A stretch of 23,769 bases of DNA, from positions 1 through 23,769 of the forward strand of contig DASPJR010000053.1 of NCBI GenBank assembly GCA_035628505.1. Reading direction: 5' to 3'. The notes below the pieces were generated by a model that worked only from the letters and a program-made list of their open reading frames with translations, had not been told where the DNA came from and made no database searches. Each line of letters begins with the position of its first letter. Position 1 is the first letter of the stretch. A program made the position numbers and the translations under genes. Source of the stretch: DASPJR01 sp035628505. Lineage in GTDB: Bacteria; Planctomycetota; SZUA-567; H5-PLA8. Below are positions 9,004 through 17,318 of this stretch, one piece after another.

Positions 9004-9148
9004 CAAACGTAGCGAGGTCAACCATAATCTGGAGAAAGCTGCGCTTTTTTTGATGAGGCTGCTGCTGCTGGAGAGGCTCCGCGGTTCTTGCGTCCAGCCT
9101 GGGCCCGGCAGCGTCCTTGAAAATTCACTAATTCCCGTAACAGTTCGC

Positions 9149-9177
9149 TGCATGTGTGCATGTACTTATGCATGCAT
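9149..9177. promoter_or_regulatory. Cluster of TGCATG motifs upstream of the second cytochrome gene
   Basis: TGCATG occurs at 9149-9154, 9157-9162 and 9169-9174, the last overlapping a further TGCAT so that ATGCATGCAT forms a 10-bp palindrome. The cluster ends 12 bases before the AAGGAG ribosome binding site of the gene starting at 9202, so it would lie in the leader or promoter. The binding factor is unknown and chance cannot be excluded. The rest of the 9004-9201 gap shows no clear hairpin and no convincing promoter. Confidence 0.25.
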
Positions 9178-9201
9178 CCGGACGGGTTGAAGGAGCTCCA
9201 T

Positions 9202-11391
9202 GTGACCAAGCTCGCGGCATCGGTTTTCCTCGTGCTCACAATCACGCTTTGTACTGCGGGTGAGAGCAGCGGGGGCGCTGTTTTTGCAAAGGAGATCGCG
9301 CCATTCCTGTCAGCGCACTGCATCAAGTGCCACGGCCCGGAAAAACAGAAGGGCAAGCTCCGCCTCGATTCTCTGGATGGAAATCGCGAGCATGAAACCA
9401 TGCTTCTGATGCGTGTTCGCGATCAGATCAGGGACGGCTTGATGCCGCCGGAAGAATCTCCTCAACCGCCTGCCGCTGACGCGAAGCGGGTGATTGCGGT
9501 GCTGACCAGCCTGCTGCCTAAGCAGGAATTTACTGCGGATCAGTTGCCTAACAAAGGGAACCTTGTTCCGCATGAACTGCTGTTCGGCAATCCGGCGACT
9601 GCCGTGGGATTTACTCCGTCCCGCCTTTGGCGGCTGAATTCAGAATCGTATGTGAACATGATGAATACTGCCGCCAGGGGCAAGGCGTCGAATCTGGGGC
9701 TGGTAAAGCCCTTCACGTTGATTCCGGATCGGGGCTTAAATGATTACGCGGCGCTTTATTCGATGGATGAGCCCACCACTGAGATACTCGTGCGAAATGC
9801 AGCGCTGGTCGTGGAGAAGCAGTGCGCCTTCGAGATTACCGACGGCACGTTCAAGATCAAGAATGATGCGGTGCGCGAGTTTGCGTCGCTGATGGACCCC
9901 TCGTGCCAGGTGACGCCGGCACAGGTAGTGGCCGCTGCGCAGCAGCAGTTCACGGCGGTGCTGGGACGGCCTCCAAGCGCCGAGCAGCTCGCTCGCTACG
10001 AAGCGCTCTATAACAAGTGTGCGGCCAAAGGCGACCGGCAGACTGCGATAAAAACAGTGCTGCAGGCAGTGCTTCTCAATGCCGGCGCCATCTACCGTTC
10101 GGAACTTGGAGCCGAACCGGACAGTAGCGGCCGCAGAATGCTCGCCCCCCAGGAACTGGCTGACGCGATCAGCCTGGCGCTCGGTAACAAGCGCATCCAG
10201 TCGATTGCTTCTGCCGCTTCTAAAGGAGAGTTGCAGACCAGGGAGCAACTCGCTGCAAAAATCCGCGCCGTTCTCGACGGCGCCGACAAAAATGGCGACA
10301 CATCCCGGGTTCCTGGCTTCTTCCGCCAGTACTTCGATTACGCCCGCGCCACCGAGATCTTCAAAACAGAGCGCTTCCCTTTCCAGGAGTTTGCCAACGA
10401 GTGGGAACAACTCGCTGGACGCAACAGCCAAAAGGACGAAACGATCCGCGGTGCTGTGCACAGTGCCGCCAGCCTTGTGGCTGATACCGACCGCCTGATC
10501 CAGTATGTGCTCGAGCAGGACAAGGACGTTCTACGAACGCTGCTGACAACCGATTTGATGTTCGTGAACGCTCGCATGATTCAAGACAAGCAAACACGAG
10601 AGTTTGTCATGAAGCAGGCGTTTGAACGCAATCCGAACAATCATCGGGGTGTGATCGGGCCGCAGTACGTGTATGGATTTATGGAATGGCCGGAGAAACA
10701 GCCCGCCAAAGCTCCCGTCGACAAGCCGCGATTGGGAATTCTCATGCAGCCGGCCTGGCTGGTCGCTCACTCGACAAACTTTGAAAATGACCCTGTCCGG
10801 CGGGGGCGCTGGATTCGCGAGCGGCTGCTTGGGCAGGCTGTGCCTGATCTGCCGATCGACGTCGCGGCCCAGGTTCCTGACGAGCCGCACCACACGTTCC
10901 GCACGCGCCTGCAAGTCACACGCGAGGCAAGGTGCTTCAAATGCCATCAGTGGATGGACAACCTGGGCCTTCCGTTTGAGCAATTCGATCATTACGGTGT
11001 TTTCAGAAAAACAGAACTGGTCGAAGACAAGGCGGCGTCGCGTCAGAAAACACACAAGAACGGCGATCCGGTCAAAGTCTTTGTTTCCGAGAAGCTCGAC
11101 ACAACCGGACTGGTCGCGCTAACGGGCGATCCGCAGTTGGACGGCAAGGTGAATGACCCTTACGAACTGGTGCGAAAGCTCGCCGAGTCGACGCGCGTTC
11201 GCCAGGTTTTCGTGCGGCACGCGTTCCGATACTTCCTGGGCCGGAATGAAGCGGTCTCGGATGCGCGCACACTGCAGGAGGCGGACCGCGCGTATGTTGA
11301 AAGCGGAGGCAGTTTCAAGGCGCTGATTATTTCTCTACTCACGTCCGACAGTTTTCTCTACCGCAGCAATCAGGCTCTGGCGAAAAACTGA
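9202..11391 (+). CDS. Secreted haem-c protein with DUF1592/DUF1588-like region (729 aa)
   Basis: A second, shorter member of the planctomycete cytochrome/DUF1592 group. The start is GTG at 9202-9204: AAGGAG lies at 9190-9195 with a 6-base spacer, and translation from here gives a signal peptide at once (TKLAASVFLVLTITL). An ATG at 9154 in the same frame has no ribosome binding site. The haem motif CIKCH is at residues 40-44, followed by GPEKQKGKLRLDSLDG and DGLMPPEE, the typical cytochrome-type context. The middle contains DUF1592-like features (FFRQYFDYARATEIFK). A second CxxCH (CFKCH, residues 578-582) starts the DUF1588-like stretch MDNLGLPFEQFDHYGVFRKT. The C-terminus (FVRHAFRYFLGRNE) resembles DUF1585. 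It is divergent from gntR and probably co-transcribed with the DUF1552 gene 12 bases downstream. It aligns only loosely with the 1364-residue protein, so it is not a recent copy. Confidence 0.9.
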   Translation: MTKLAASVFLVLTITLCTAGESSGGAVFAKEIAPFLSAHCIKCHGPEKQKGKLRLDSLDGNREHETMLLMRVRDQIRDGLMPPEESPQPPAADAKRVIAVLTSLLPKQEFTADQLPNKGNLVPHELLFGNPATAVGFTPSRLWRLNSESYVNMMNTAARGKASNLGLVKPFTLIPDRGLNDYAALYSMDEPTTEILVRNAALVVEKQCAFEITDGTFKIKNDAVREFASLMDPSCQVTPAQVVAAAQQQFTAVLGRPPSAEQLARYEALYNKCAAKGDRQTAIKTVLQAVLLNAGAIYRSELGAEPDSSGRRMLAPQELADAISLALGNKRIQSIASAASKGELQTREQLAAKIRAVLDGADKNGDTSRVPGFFRQYFDYARATEIFKTERFPFQEFANEWEQLAGRNSQKDETIRGAVHSAASLVADTDRLIQYVLEQDKDVLRTLLTTDLMFVNARMIQDKQTREFVMKQAFERNPNNHRGVIGPQYVYGFMEWPEKQPAKAPVDKPRLGILMQPAWLVAHSTNFENDPVRRGRWIRERLLGQAVPDLPIDVAAQVPDEPHHTFRTRLQVTREARCFKCHQWMDNLGLPFEQFDHYGVFRKTELVEDKAASRQKTHKNGDPVKVFVSEKLDTTGLVALTGDPQLDGKVNDPYELVRKLAESTRVRQVFVRHAFRYFLGRNEAVSDARTLQEADRAYVESGGSFKALIISLLTSDSFLYRSNQALAKN

Positions 11392-11403
11392 AAAGGGTCA
11401 GAC

Positions 11404-12799
11404 ATGAAAAAGAATATCATCCAGTTCAAGCCGCATCTGAGCCGACGCGACGCAATTAAAGGCCTGACGCTTGGCGCCGGATCACTTCTGCTGAGCCAGA
11501 TCCTGTCGCAAGTACGCGCCCAAGCGGACGGCAATGATAAAGCGCGGCGCCGCCGGATTGTTTTTTGTACTGCAGAGCAACGGCCTGCGGCAGTCGTTTC
11601 TTACTCCCACAGACTACAAGTACAAAGGCGACGGAAACGGCGGCACGACTGTTCGCGACGTCACCGAAATCCCTTTGAAAGACAAACAGCTGCCTGATGC
11701 CATTGAACCGTTGACGCCATTTAAAGATCGCATGGCGCTCATCCAGGGGCTCTCGGGCCGGATCGCGTTGGGTGATCATTCCTGCAATCACGGGGCGCTC
11801 GGCTGCTATTCCGGGCGCAGCGTCGTGGATCAGACGATCGACTCAGCACTTGCCGATGCGCTGCCGTCTGTATTCCCGCACGTGCTACTGGGTCTGGGCG
11901 GTACCAGTGAGGAGGCGATGAACTACGCACATTCGGCAATCGCGCCGAATAAACCGCTGCCCACGATCTGCTCGCCGAACCTGGCGTATCGTTCGCTTTT
12001 CGGAAGTGTCGACAGCACGGGGCAGGCGCAGTTTGATGCGCAGACAAACCTGCTTGATTTCATGGCCGAAGACGTTAAGCGCTCGCGTGCGGCAGTACCG
12101 GGCGAGGAACGCCAGAAGCTCGATCGTTACGTGGAAGCATTCGAATCGCTGCACAAGCGGCAGGGCGAAATCGCGAGCATGCACGCGATTATCAGGAAAC
12201 ACGCGCCGGATCTGGGCGAGAAGCGCTTCACGACGACATCCAGCCTGATCCTTGAATCCCAGTTTGAGATCGCAACCGCCGCGCTGATTACCGGTTTGAC
12301 CAATGTCGTTACGCTGACGTCCGGCGCGGGAAATCAGCGCTTTGGAAAATTTCCCGAACTCGGCGCAGTGGACCTGCATGGGCTCGGCCACGGCGGAAGC
12401 ATTCCCGGAAAGACAAATGAGGAGAGCTTCATCATCCTTCACCAGCTCCACACACGCTTGATTGCGGAAATGGCGAAGAAACTTGCAGCAATGCCTGAAG
12501 GCAATGGCACGATGCTGGATAACACGCTTATCATTTTCATGAGCGACTCCGGAGAGAGCCGTCATCCTCGACTGTATTCGTACCCGATGGTGCTGATCGG
12601 AGACCTGGGCGGCAAGCTGAAGACCGGCGGCCGCTACATGGAATTTCCAGGTTATGGCCAAAGCAAACATGCAACCATTGGCAGTCTCTACAACACACTG
12701 CTGACCGCGGTGGGAAAGCCGCGCGAAAGATTCGGCCAGGATGATATCGGACTGCGCGATATCAAGCAGGGCCGGCCGCTCGGAGAACTGCTCGCCTAG
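11404..12799 (+). CDS. DUF1552 protein, Tat-exported (copy 2), interrupted by a +1 frameshift
   Basis: The gene is in two frames. Frame one begins at ATG 11404 (AAAGGG seven bases upstream) and encodes a Tat signal, SRRDAIKGLTLGAG, then reads on as far as RIVF. Frame two covers 11567-12799 and carries the rest of the DUF1552 domain. Leaving out one T from the T6 run at 11561-11566 joins them as RRRIVFVLQSNGLRQSF, which matches the equivalent place in copy 1 (LAVLFSGNGFHS) and gives a 464-residue protein of normal family length. Without correction, frame one ends at 11697 after 97 residues, and the main frame could start only at an internal ATG (11534), without a signal peptide. It may be a sequencing error, a recent pseudogene, or a gene read by frameshifting or transcript slippage. 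It follows the second cytochrome gene by 12 bases, the same pairing as in the other operon. Confidence 0.85.
11561..11566 (+). other. Frameshift point in the second DUF1552 gene (T6 run)
   Basis: Six T residues where five would keep the frame. Codons GTT TTT TGT give the broken frame; skipping one T gives GTT TTT GTA and restores conserved sequence. The ribosome would have to move +1 here, with the P-site TTT able to re-pair perfectly on the shifted TTT. Confidence 0.8.
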
Positions 12800-12860
12800 A
12801 GAGAAGAGGCAGATGCCACGTGAGCCTGATTCTCTCCAGGCGGCGTTGATTTGTTGAACC

Positions 12861-15800
12861 TTACTGTTTCTTGAAACGAACGAACTTGCCGGGAGAGCTC
12901 TTAACGCTCAGCCCAACTTCGGTGTAAAAACTGTGTTCGTTCATCACGAGAACCAGTGGCCAACGGATGGAGCCGTCCACGGCCGCTTTTTCAGATACTT
13001 GCCAGAGCTCGCCCAATGAAGCTCGATTCAAGCGGACCGACAGCGCACCCGTGTTCGCGTTGTATTTCAGGACTCCCGCTGCGCTGCGTGCCCGGCCTCG
13101 GCGGTCAACTTCGAACGCGAGATTCGTGCCGCCGATGCTAAGCACTGCGCTCGTCGGTGTCACAGTCGTGTCTGCCGACAGAACCGCAGTTAGAGCCAGC
13201 GCGTCCGTGCCGGGACGATTGAAGTTTATGCTGCCGCGGAAAGTCTTGATCGTGAAAGGAACACGCTGATTACCTGTGAATGCTTCCAAGTCGGAGCCTG
13301 TGGTTACGACCACTTCAACACGCCCAGTTGTGATTGTGCCATTTGCGTGAGAAATCTGCACCGTGGCAGTGTAGGTTCCTGCTACCGCATAGGTATGAGT
13401 AACGCTTTGGCCGCTCTCACCCGTGCCGTCGCCAAAGTTCCAGACGCAGGTTGCTGTACTTGCATCAGTTTGGGCAACTGTAAATGACACAGGCATGCCG
13501 ACATTCGCTGGATTCGGTGTTGCTGCGGGACCGGAGCTCAGCTCAGTATCGACAGTGCGGGTTGAATTTGGCTCTGCGGCAGCGAGTGTGCCGTTGACTG
13601 AGTAAATGGCTAAACCCATGACATGCGGGTCGCCGTAGTTGCGGATCAGATTGATGTTGAGCGAGCCATCCGACACGTTAACGCGGTAAGGGCCATATTT
13701 CATCCACGCGCCGAGCGGTAGCGTGCCAATATTGCTGGCGACCTGAACGCCCTCGGCATTCACGTTAAAGCTGCGGAAATTGGAGATGTAATTCTCCATC
13801 ACCCAAAGATACAGGTCATAACTGCCGTTGCTGATCGTCTGCGAAAAGCCAAATGAACTGGTGCTCCAGACATTCGTGGCGAGCATGGTACGCGTCTCCG
13901 CGTCAGGTGCCGGATTGGCCGTAACATTCGATGTCCAAACCGAGGGAGCGGCTGGGAACGACAGTCCACTCGATAATGCTGCTGAATACGACAGCCATGT
14001 ATTGCCCTCGATGGTCACGGCATTACCATTGAAGTTGATGCCTTTGACGAACGCTGGACCGCTGGTCAAAGTCACACTGACGGGAGCGCTGGCGGCCGAG
14101 CGATTGCCTGCGGCGTCGTATGCCTTCACCGTATAGGTGTAATTAATTCCGGTGCTGAGTCCTGTGTCTGTGAACGAGAGCTGCGTCGTTGTTCCGATCA
14201 CGACATTGTTGCGAAGTACTTCATAGCCGGCGACCTGCACGTTGTCGCTTGCGGCATTCCACGAAAGTGAAGCGGTGGATGTAGTCGTTCCGGTAATGGC
14301 CAGATTGCCGGGTACTGTGGGCGCCTGGCTGTCAGCTGCAACGTTAAAGATGGCAATGCCCATGATGTGTGGATCGCCGTAGTTCTTCACCAGGTCTACA
14401 TTCAACATTCCGTCCGTTACACTCGTGCGATACGGTCCGTACTTGACCCAGCTGCCATGCGCAAGCGTGCCAATATTGCTTGCCGACTGCTGGCCTTCCA
14501 GATTCACATTGAAGCTGCGGAAATTGGATTGATAGTTCTCCATCACCCAGAGATAGATGTCGTATGTGCCATTGCCGATTGTCTGGGAGAAACCAAACGT
14601 ACCGGTGCTCCAGACATTCGTACTGAGCATTGCGCGCATATCTGCGTCTACCGTGGGCGTGGGCACTACCGGGCTGGTCCAGATATTCGGTTGCGTGGTG
14701 AAGCGCAGCCCACTATCGAGGGCGGCGGAATATGAGAGCCACGCGTTGCCCTCGATGGTCACTGCAGCGCCATTGAAGTTAATCCCTTTCACAAATCCGC
14801 CTGCCGAAACCACGGATATGACGACGTCGTCCGAGGTGACCTCGGCGGTATCTGACGCAGTTAAGCGGAGCGTGTACACGCCAACGGTGCTGAACGTTGC
14901 CGTTGTGTCGATGCTGGTGGCACTTGCGAATGTAACCGTGCCCGGCCCGGAGACTTTGCTCCAGGACACTGTCAGCGGTCCAGGTGTGCCATCGTCGCTG
15001 GCGGTGCCATCGAGATTGACGGACATGTTCACCGCTACAGTCTGGTCGGCTCCGGCACTTACAGTCGGGTTGGACTGACTTGTTCCAGATGCCGTGTAGA
15101 TCGCCATGCCCATCACGTGTGGGTCGCCCGTGATGCGAGTGAATTCAACGCTCAGTGCGCCATCGCTGATCGTGACGGGGAAGGGGCCGTACTTCTTCCA
15201 CGCACCCAGCGTGAGTGTTCCGGCCTGGGCGGCGGCCGATTTGCCTTCGAGCTTGATATCAAACGAGCGATAGTTTGACTGATAGTTTTCAATCACCCAG
15301 AAGTAAACAGTGTAAGTGCCGTTGCTCAGCGTCTGCGAGAAGCTCAGATTCCCTCCATTAATCCATGCCGCGGAATTCAACATCGCTTGAGTCGCCGCAT
15401 CGGTCGGCGGGTTGGCCGCGACCTGGCCTGTCCAGAGGTTCGGCGGAGTCGAAAAGCTCAGACCGCTGCTAAGTGCGGCGCTATGAGAGAGCCACGTGTT
15501 CCCTTCGATGCTGACGGCATTTCCGTTGAAATTCACGCCTTTAAAGAAGCTGCCTTGCGCGACGACCGTCACTGAAACATCATCGCTGGCTGTGTTTGCT
15601 CCGTCGCTCGCGGTAAGCCGAAGAACGTAGGTTCCGGGTGCGCTGAACGTTGCTGTCGTGTCAATCGCGCTGACATTGGCGAAGGTTGCCGTGCCTGGGC
15701 CGGAAGCTTGTGACCACTTCACCGTCAGCGGGCCGGGCTGGCCGTCATCCGTAACCGTGGCGTCGAGCGCAACGGACGCGAGCTGCGGAATAGTGGCATC

Positions 15801-17195
15801 CGCGCCGGCGTTAACGTATGGAATGCTGGACGGTGTAACGGTAATGATGACACGGCGATAGCGGTGTAGCGAAGGCGTGCCGGTATCGCTCACCGTGAGA
15901 ATGACGTGAATTGTCTGCGGCTCCGGAACGCTGGGTGCAACAAAGCTGCACTGCTGCGAAGTAGAAGTGTTAATTACGAGATCACCCTGGTACGTGCCGG
16001 GCTCCTTGTAGAACATCCAGTTGTAGTTCAGGGAGTTGCCGTCCGGATCCGTCGAGCCAGCCGCGCTGAGCGTAACAGTCGTGCCGGACAGCACTGTGCG
16101 CTCGAGCGTTCCCTGCACCATCGGAATGGGCGGATGATTGGCGCCAGAGTACGGCTGAACGCACCAATCCATGCGGGCCTGAAAATCGTTCTGATATGCA
16201 GTGCGCCAGCGCCAGATCGTCGCCTTGTTCGTCGTGTATATGTTGCCATCGACGCCCTGAACACGGTCGGTTGTATCGGTCCAGATGGACCCCTTCTTCA
16301 CGTACCGTCCACCCCAGCTGCCATAGTCAGGACGTTCAGGATTGTTCAAGCCGGTCGGAAACAGGTAGAGCCACGCCGGCGTATCGCCTTCCATGATGTA
16401 TGCAATATCCGGGTACTTCGCGCCAAGCGGACCGTGGTTGAATTGAACATGCTGATCGACCCAGGCGTTTGAAACGAGATTAAAGTCCGGTCCGGTAAAA
16501 TTATAGAATCGGTCTCCGGAGAAGCCCGACCAGGTCGCAGCTCCATAATCACCCAGCGAGGAGCCCGGACTGACGATGTAAAACAGATTCGGAAAGTTGG
16601 TGCGAATCCATGCTCCTGCATCGTCCTGATCGGAGATTGTATAAACGCGCAGTTTGGCGACGAAGGCGTCCACTTGCGCTGGAGTACGTGTTGCGCGCAC
16701 TTTCCAAAGCGCCTGGGCCAACGTATTTGCTCCGCCCCACACGCTGATCCATAACGGACGCGAGTCTGCGCGGTCTGCCACTGTGATTATCCAATCGGAC
16801 CCTTCCGTATCCTTTCCGGCCCCAACGCCGCTCATGCCGAAGAGAGGCGAACCATTCTTAACAAGGCTGTGCAGCGTCTGCGCCGACGGGTAACCGGGTG
16901 CATGTAAACTGAGGGTTGGAAGAACCTGCCCGTACGCATCAATGCGTTCGCGAATGAGCTCCGGCATGATGCGATCACGCAGATGCTGTGATGTCGTTGC
17001 CACGAGACCTTCGATGTCGAACTCGTTGGCATAAACCAGCAGCCGCACAATCGATTCGGCGTCATCCGGTTCATTGCCGACATCGGTGAGCACCAGCAAC
17101 CGGCTGCGCCCGCTGTTTTCAGCGTGAACAGCGCTTCCGCAGATGAGCATCGTGAGCAGCAGCAACTTTGCTGCAAAGGACGATTGAATTCGCAT
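12861..17195 (-). CDS. Secreted Sde182-type (DUF1593) nucleoside-hydrolase-like protein with PKD, FN3 and three malectin-like repeats
   Basis: A 1444-residue secreted protein. AAAGGAGG lies 6 bases before the ATG at 17193-17195, and a signal peptide ends near residue 25 (SAVHA). Residues ~30-290 match the DUF1593/Sde182 nucleoside-hydrolase-like domain: LTDVGNEPDDAESI (D38, D44, D45) is the hydrolase-type Asp motif. The Sde182 C-terminal domain follows to about 460. Then come PKD-like (~461-545), malectin-like 1 (550-701), PKD-like 2 (~703-795), malectin-like 2 (801-951), FN3 (~955-1045), malectin-like 3 (1049-1200), PKD 3 (~1212-1290, NFGDGTGESG) and a C-terminal beta domain (~1297-1444). 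Sde182 of Saccharophagus degradans was described as cellulose-binding, and the malectin-like and PKD modules also point to polysaccharide binding outside the cell. Whether the hydrolase-like domain is an active enzyme is unknown. The gene lies 123 bases after the FecR-type gene, and may belong to the same transcript since no terminator is visible between them. Confidence 0.9.
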   Translation of the reverse strand: MRIQSSFAAKLLLLTMLICGSAVHAENSGRSRLLVLTDVGNEPDDAESIVRLLVYANEFDIEGLVATTSQHLRDRIMPELIRERIDAYGQVLPTLSLHAPGYPSAQTLHSLVKNGSPLFGMSGVGAGKDTEGSDWIITVADRADSRPLWISVWGGANTLAQALWKVRATRTPAQVDAFVAKLRVYTISDQDDAGAWIRTNFPNLFYIVSPGSSLGDYGAATWSGFSGDRFYNFTGPDFNLVSNAWVDQHVQFNHGPLGAKYPDIAYIMEGDTPAWLYLFPTGLNNPERPDYGSWGGRYVKKGSIWTDTTDRVQGVDGNIYTTNKATIWRWRTAYQNDFQARMDWCVQPYSGANHPPIPMVQGTLERTVLSGTTVTLSAAGSTDPDGNSLNYNWMFYKEPGTYQGDLVINTSTSQQCSFVAPSVPEPQTIHVILTVSDTGTPSLHRYRRVIITVTPSSIPYVNAGADATIPQLASVALDATVTDDGQPGPLTVKWSQASGPGTATFANVSAIDTTATFSAPGTYVLRLTASDGANTASDDVSVTVVAQGSFFKGVNFNGNAVSIEGNTWLSHSAALSSGLSFSTPPNLWTGQVAANPPTDAATQAMLNSAAWINGGNLSFSQTLSNGTYTVYFWVIENYQSNYRSFDIKLEGKSAAAQAGTLTLGAWKKYGPFPVTISDGALSVEFTRITGDPHVMGMAIYTASGTSQSNPTVSAGADQTVAVNMSVNLDGTASDDGTPGPLTVSWSKVSGPGTVTFASATSIDTTATFSTVGVYTLRLTASDTAEVTSDDVVISVVSAGGFVKGINFNGAAVTIEGNAWLSYSAALDSGLRFTTQPNIWTSPVVPTPTVDADMRAMLSTNVWSTGTFGFSQTIGNGTYDIYLWVMENYQSNFRSFNVNLEGQQSASNIGTLAHGSWVKYGPYRTSVTDGMLNVDLVKNYGDPHIMGIAIFNVAADSQAPTVPGNLAITGTTTSTASLSWNAASDNVQVAGYEVLRNNVVIGTTTQLSFTDTGLSTGINYTYTVKAYDAAGNRSAASAPVSVTLTSGPAFVKGINFNGNAVTIEGNTWLSYSAALSSGLSFPAAPSVWTSNVTANPAPDAETRTMLATNVWSTSSFGFSQTISNGSYDLYLWVMENYISNFRSFNVNAEGVQVASNIGTLPLGAWMKYGPYRVNVSDGSLNINLIRNYGDPHVMGLAIYSVNGTLAAAEPNSTRTVDTELSSGPAATPNPANVGMPVSFTVAQTDASTATCVWNFGDGTGESGQSVTHTYAVAGTYTATVQISHANGTITTGRVEVVVTTGSDLEAFTGNQRVPFTIKTFRGSINFNRPGTDALALTAVLSADTTVTPTSAVLSIGGTNLAFEVDRRGRARSAAGVLKYNANTGALSVRLNRASLGELWQVSEKAAVDGSIRWPLVLVMNEHSFYTEVGLSVKSSPGKFVRFKKQ
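13597..14051 (-). repeat. Malectin-like coding repeat, unit 3
   Basis: About 455 bases encoding residues 1049-1200, beginning FVKGINFNGNAVTIEG and ending GDPHVMGLAIYS. Closely similar to units 1 and 2 of the same gene; start-to-start distance to unit 2 is 744 bases. Confidence 0.85.
14343..14795 (-). repeat. Malectin-like coding repeat, unit 2
   Basis: About 453 bases encoding residues 801-951, beginning FVKGINFNGAAVTIEG and ending GDPHIMGIAIFN. Its nearest relative is unit 3 (shared FGFSQTI.NG.YD.YLWVMENY pattern); 753 bases separate its start from that of unit 1. Confidence 0.85.
15094..15548 (-). repeat. Malectin-like coding repeat, unit 1
   Basis: About 455 bases encoding residues 550-701, beginning FFKGVNFNGNAVSIEG and ending GDPHVMGMAIYT. 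It is the most divergent of the three units. Confidence 0.85.
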
Positions 17196-17318
17196 GAGAT
17201 TCCTCCTTTATGAAGCTGCGCATTGCATGAGTGCATTGCGTTGGGCAACAAGCCACCACGCAGTTTTCCCGTGCAGAGAAAACCGTTGAATCAATTCAGC
17301 CTGTCGGCGTATCGATTG

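Noticed and set aside
9058..9073. Short run of CTG/GCT triplets upstream of the second cytochrome gene
   Set aside because: Only four units; too short to call a functional repeat.
9736..10461. Open frame of 241 codons on the minus strand
   Set aside because: Antisense to the second cytochrome gene, no ribosome binding site of note and no domain pattern.
11885..12670. Open frame of 261 codons on the minus strand
   Set aside because: Antisense to the conserved DUF1552 coding frame; composition-driven.
12799..12836. Imperfect hairpin (GAGAGAA ... TTCTCTC) between the convergent second DUF1552 gene and the Sde182-type gene
   Set aside because: The stem is short with a long loop and internal mismatch, and no T-run follows on either strand, so it was not called a terminator.
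17219..17242. Repeated GCATTGC in the gap before the Sde182-type gene
   Set aside because: Only two 7-base direct copies with no symmetry or link to a known factor; chance is likely.
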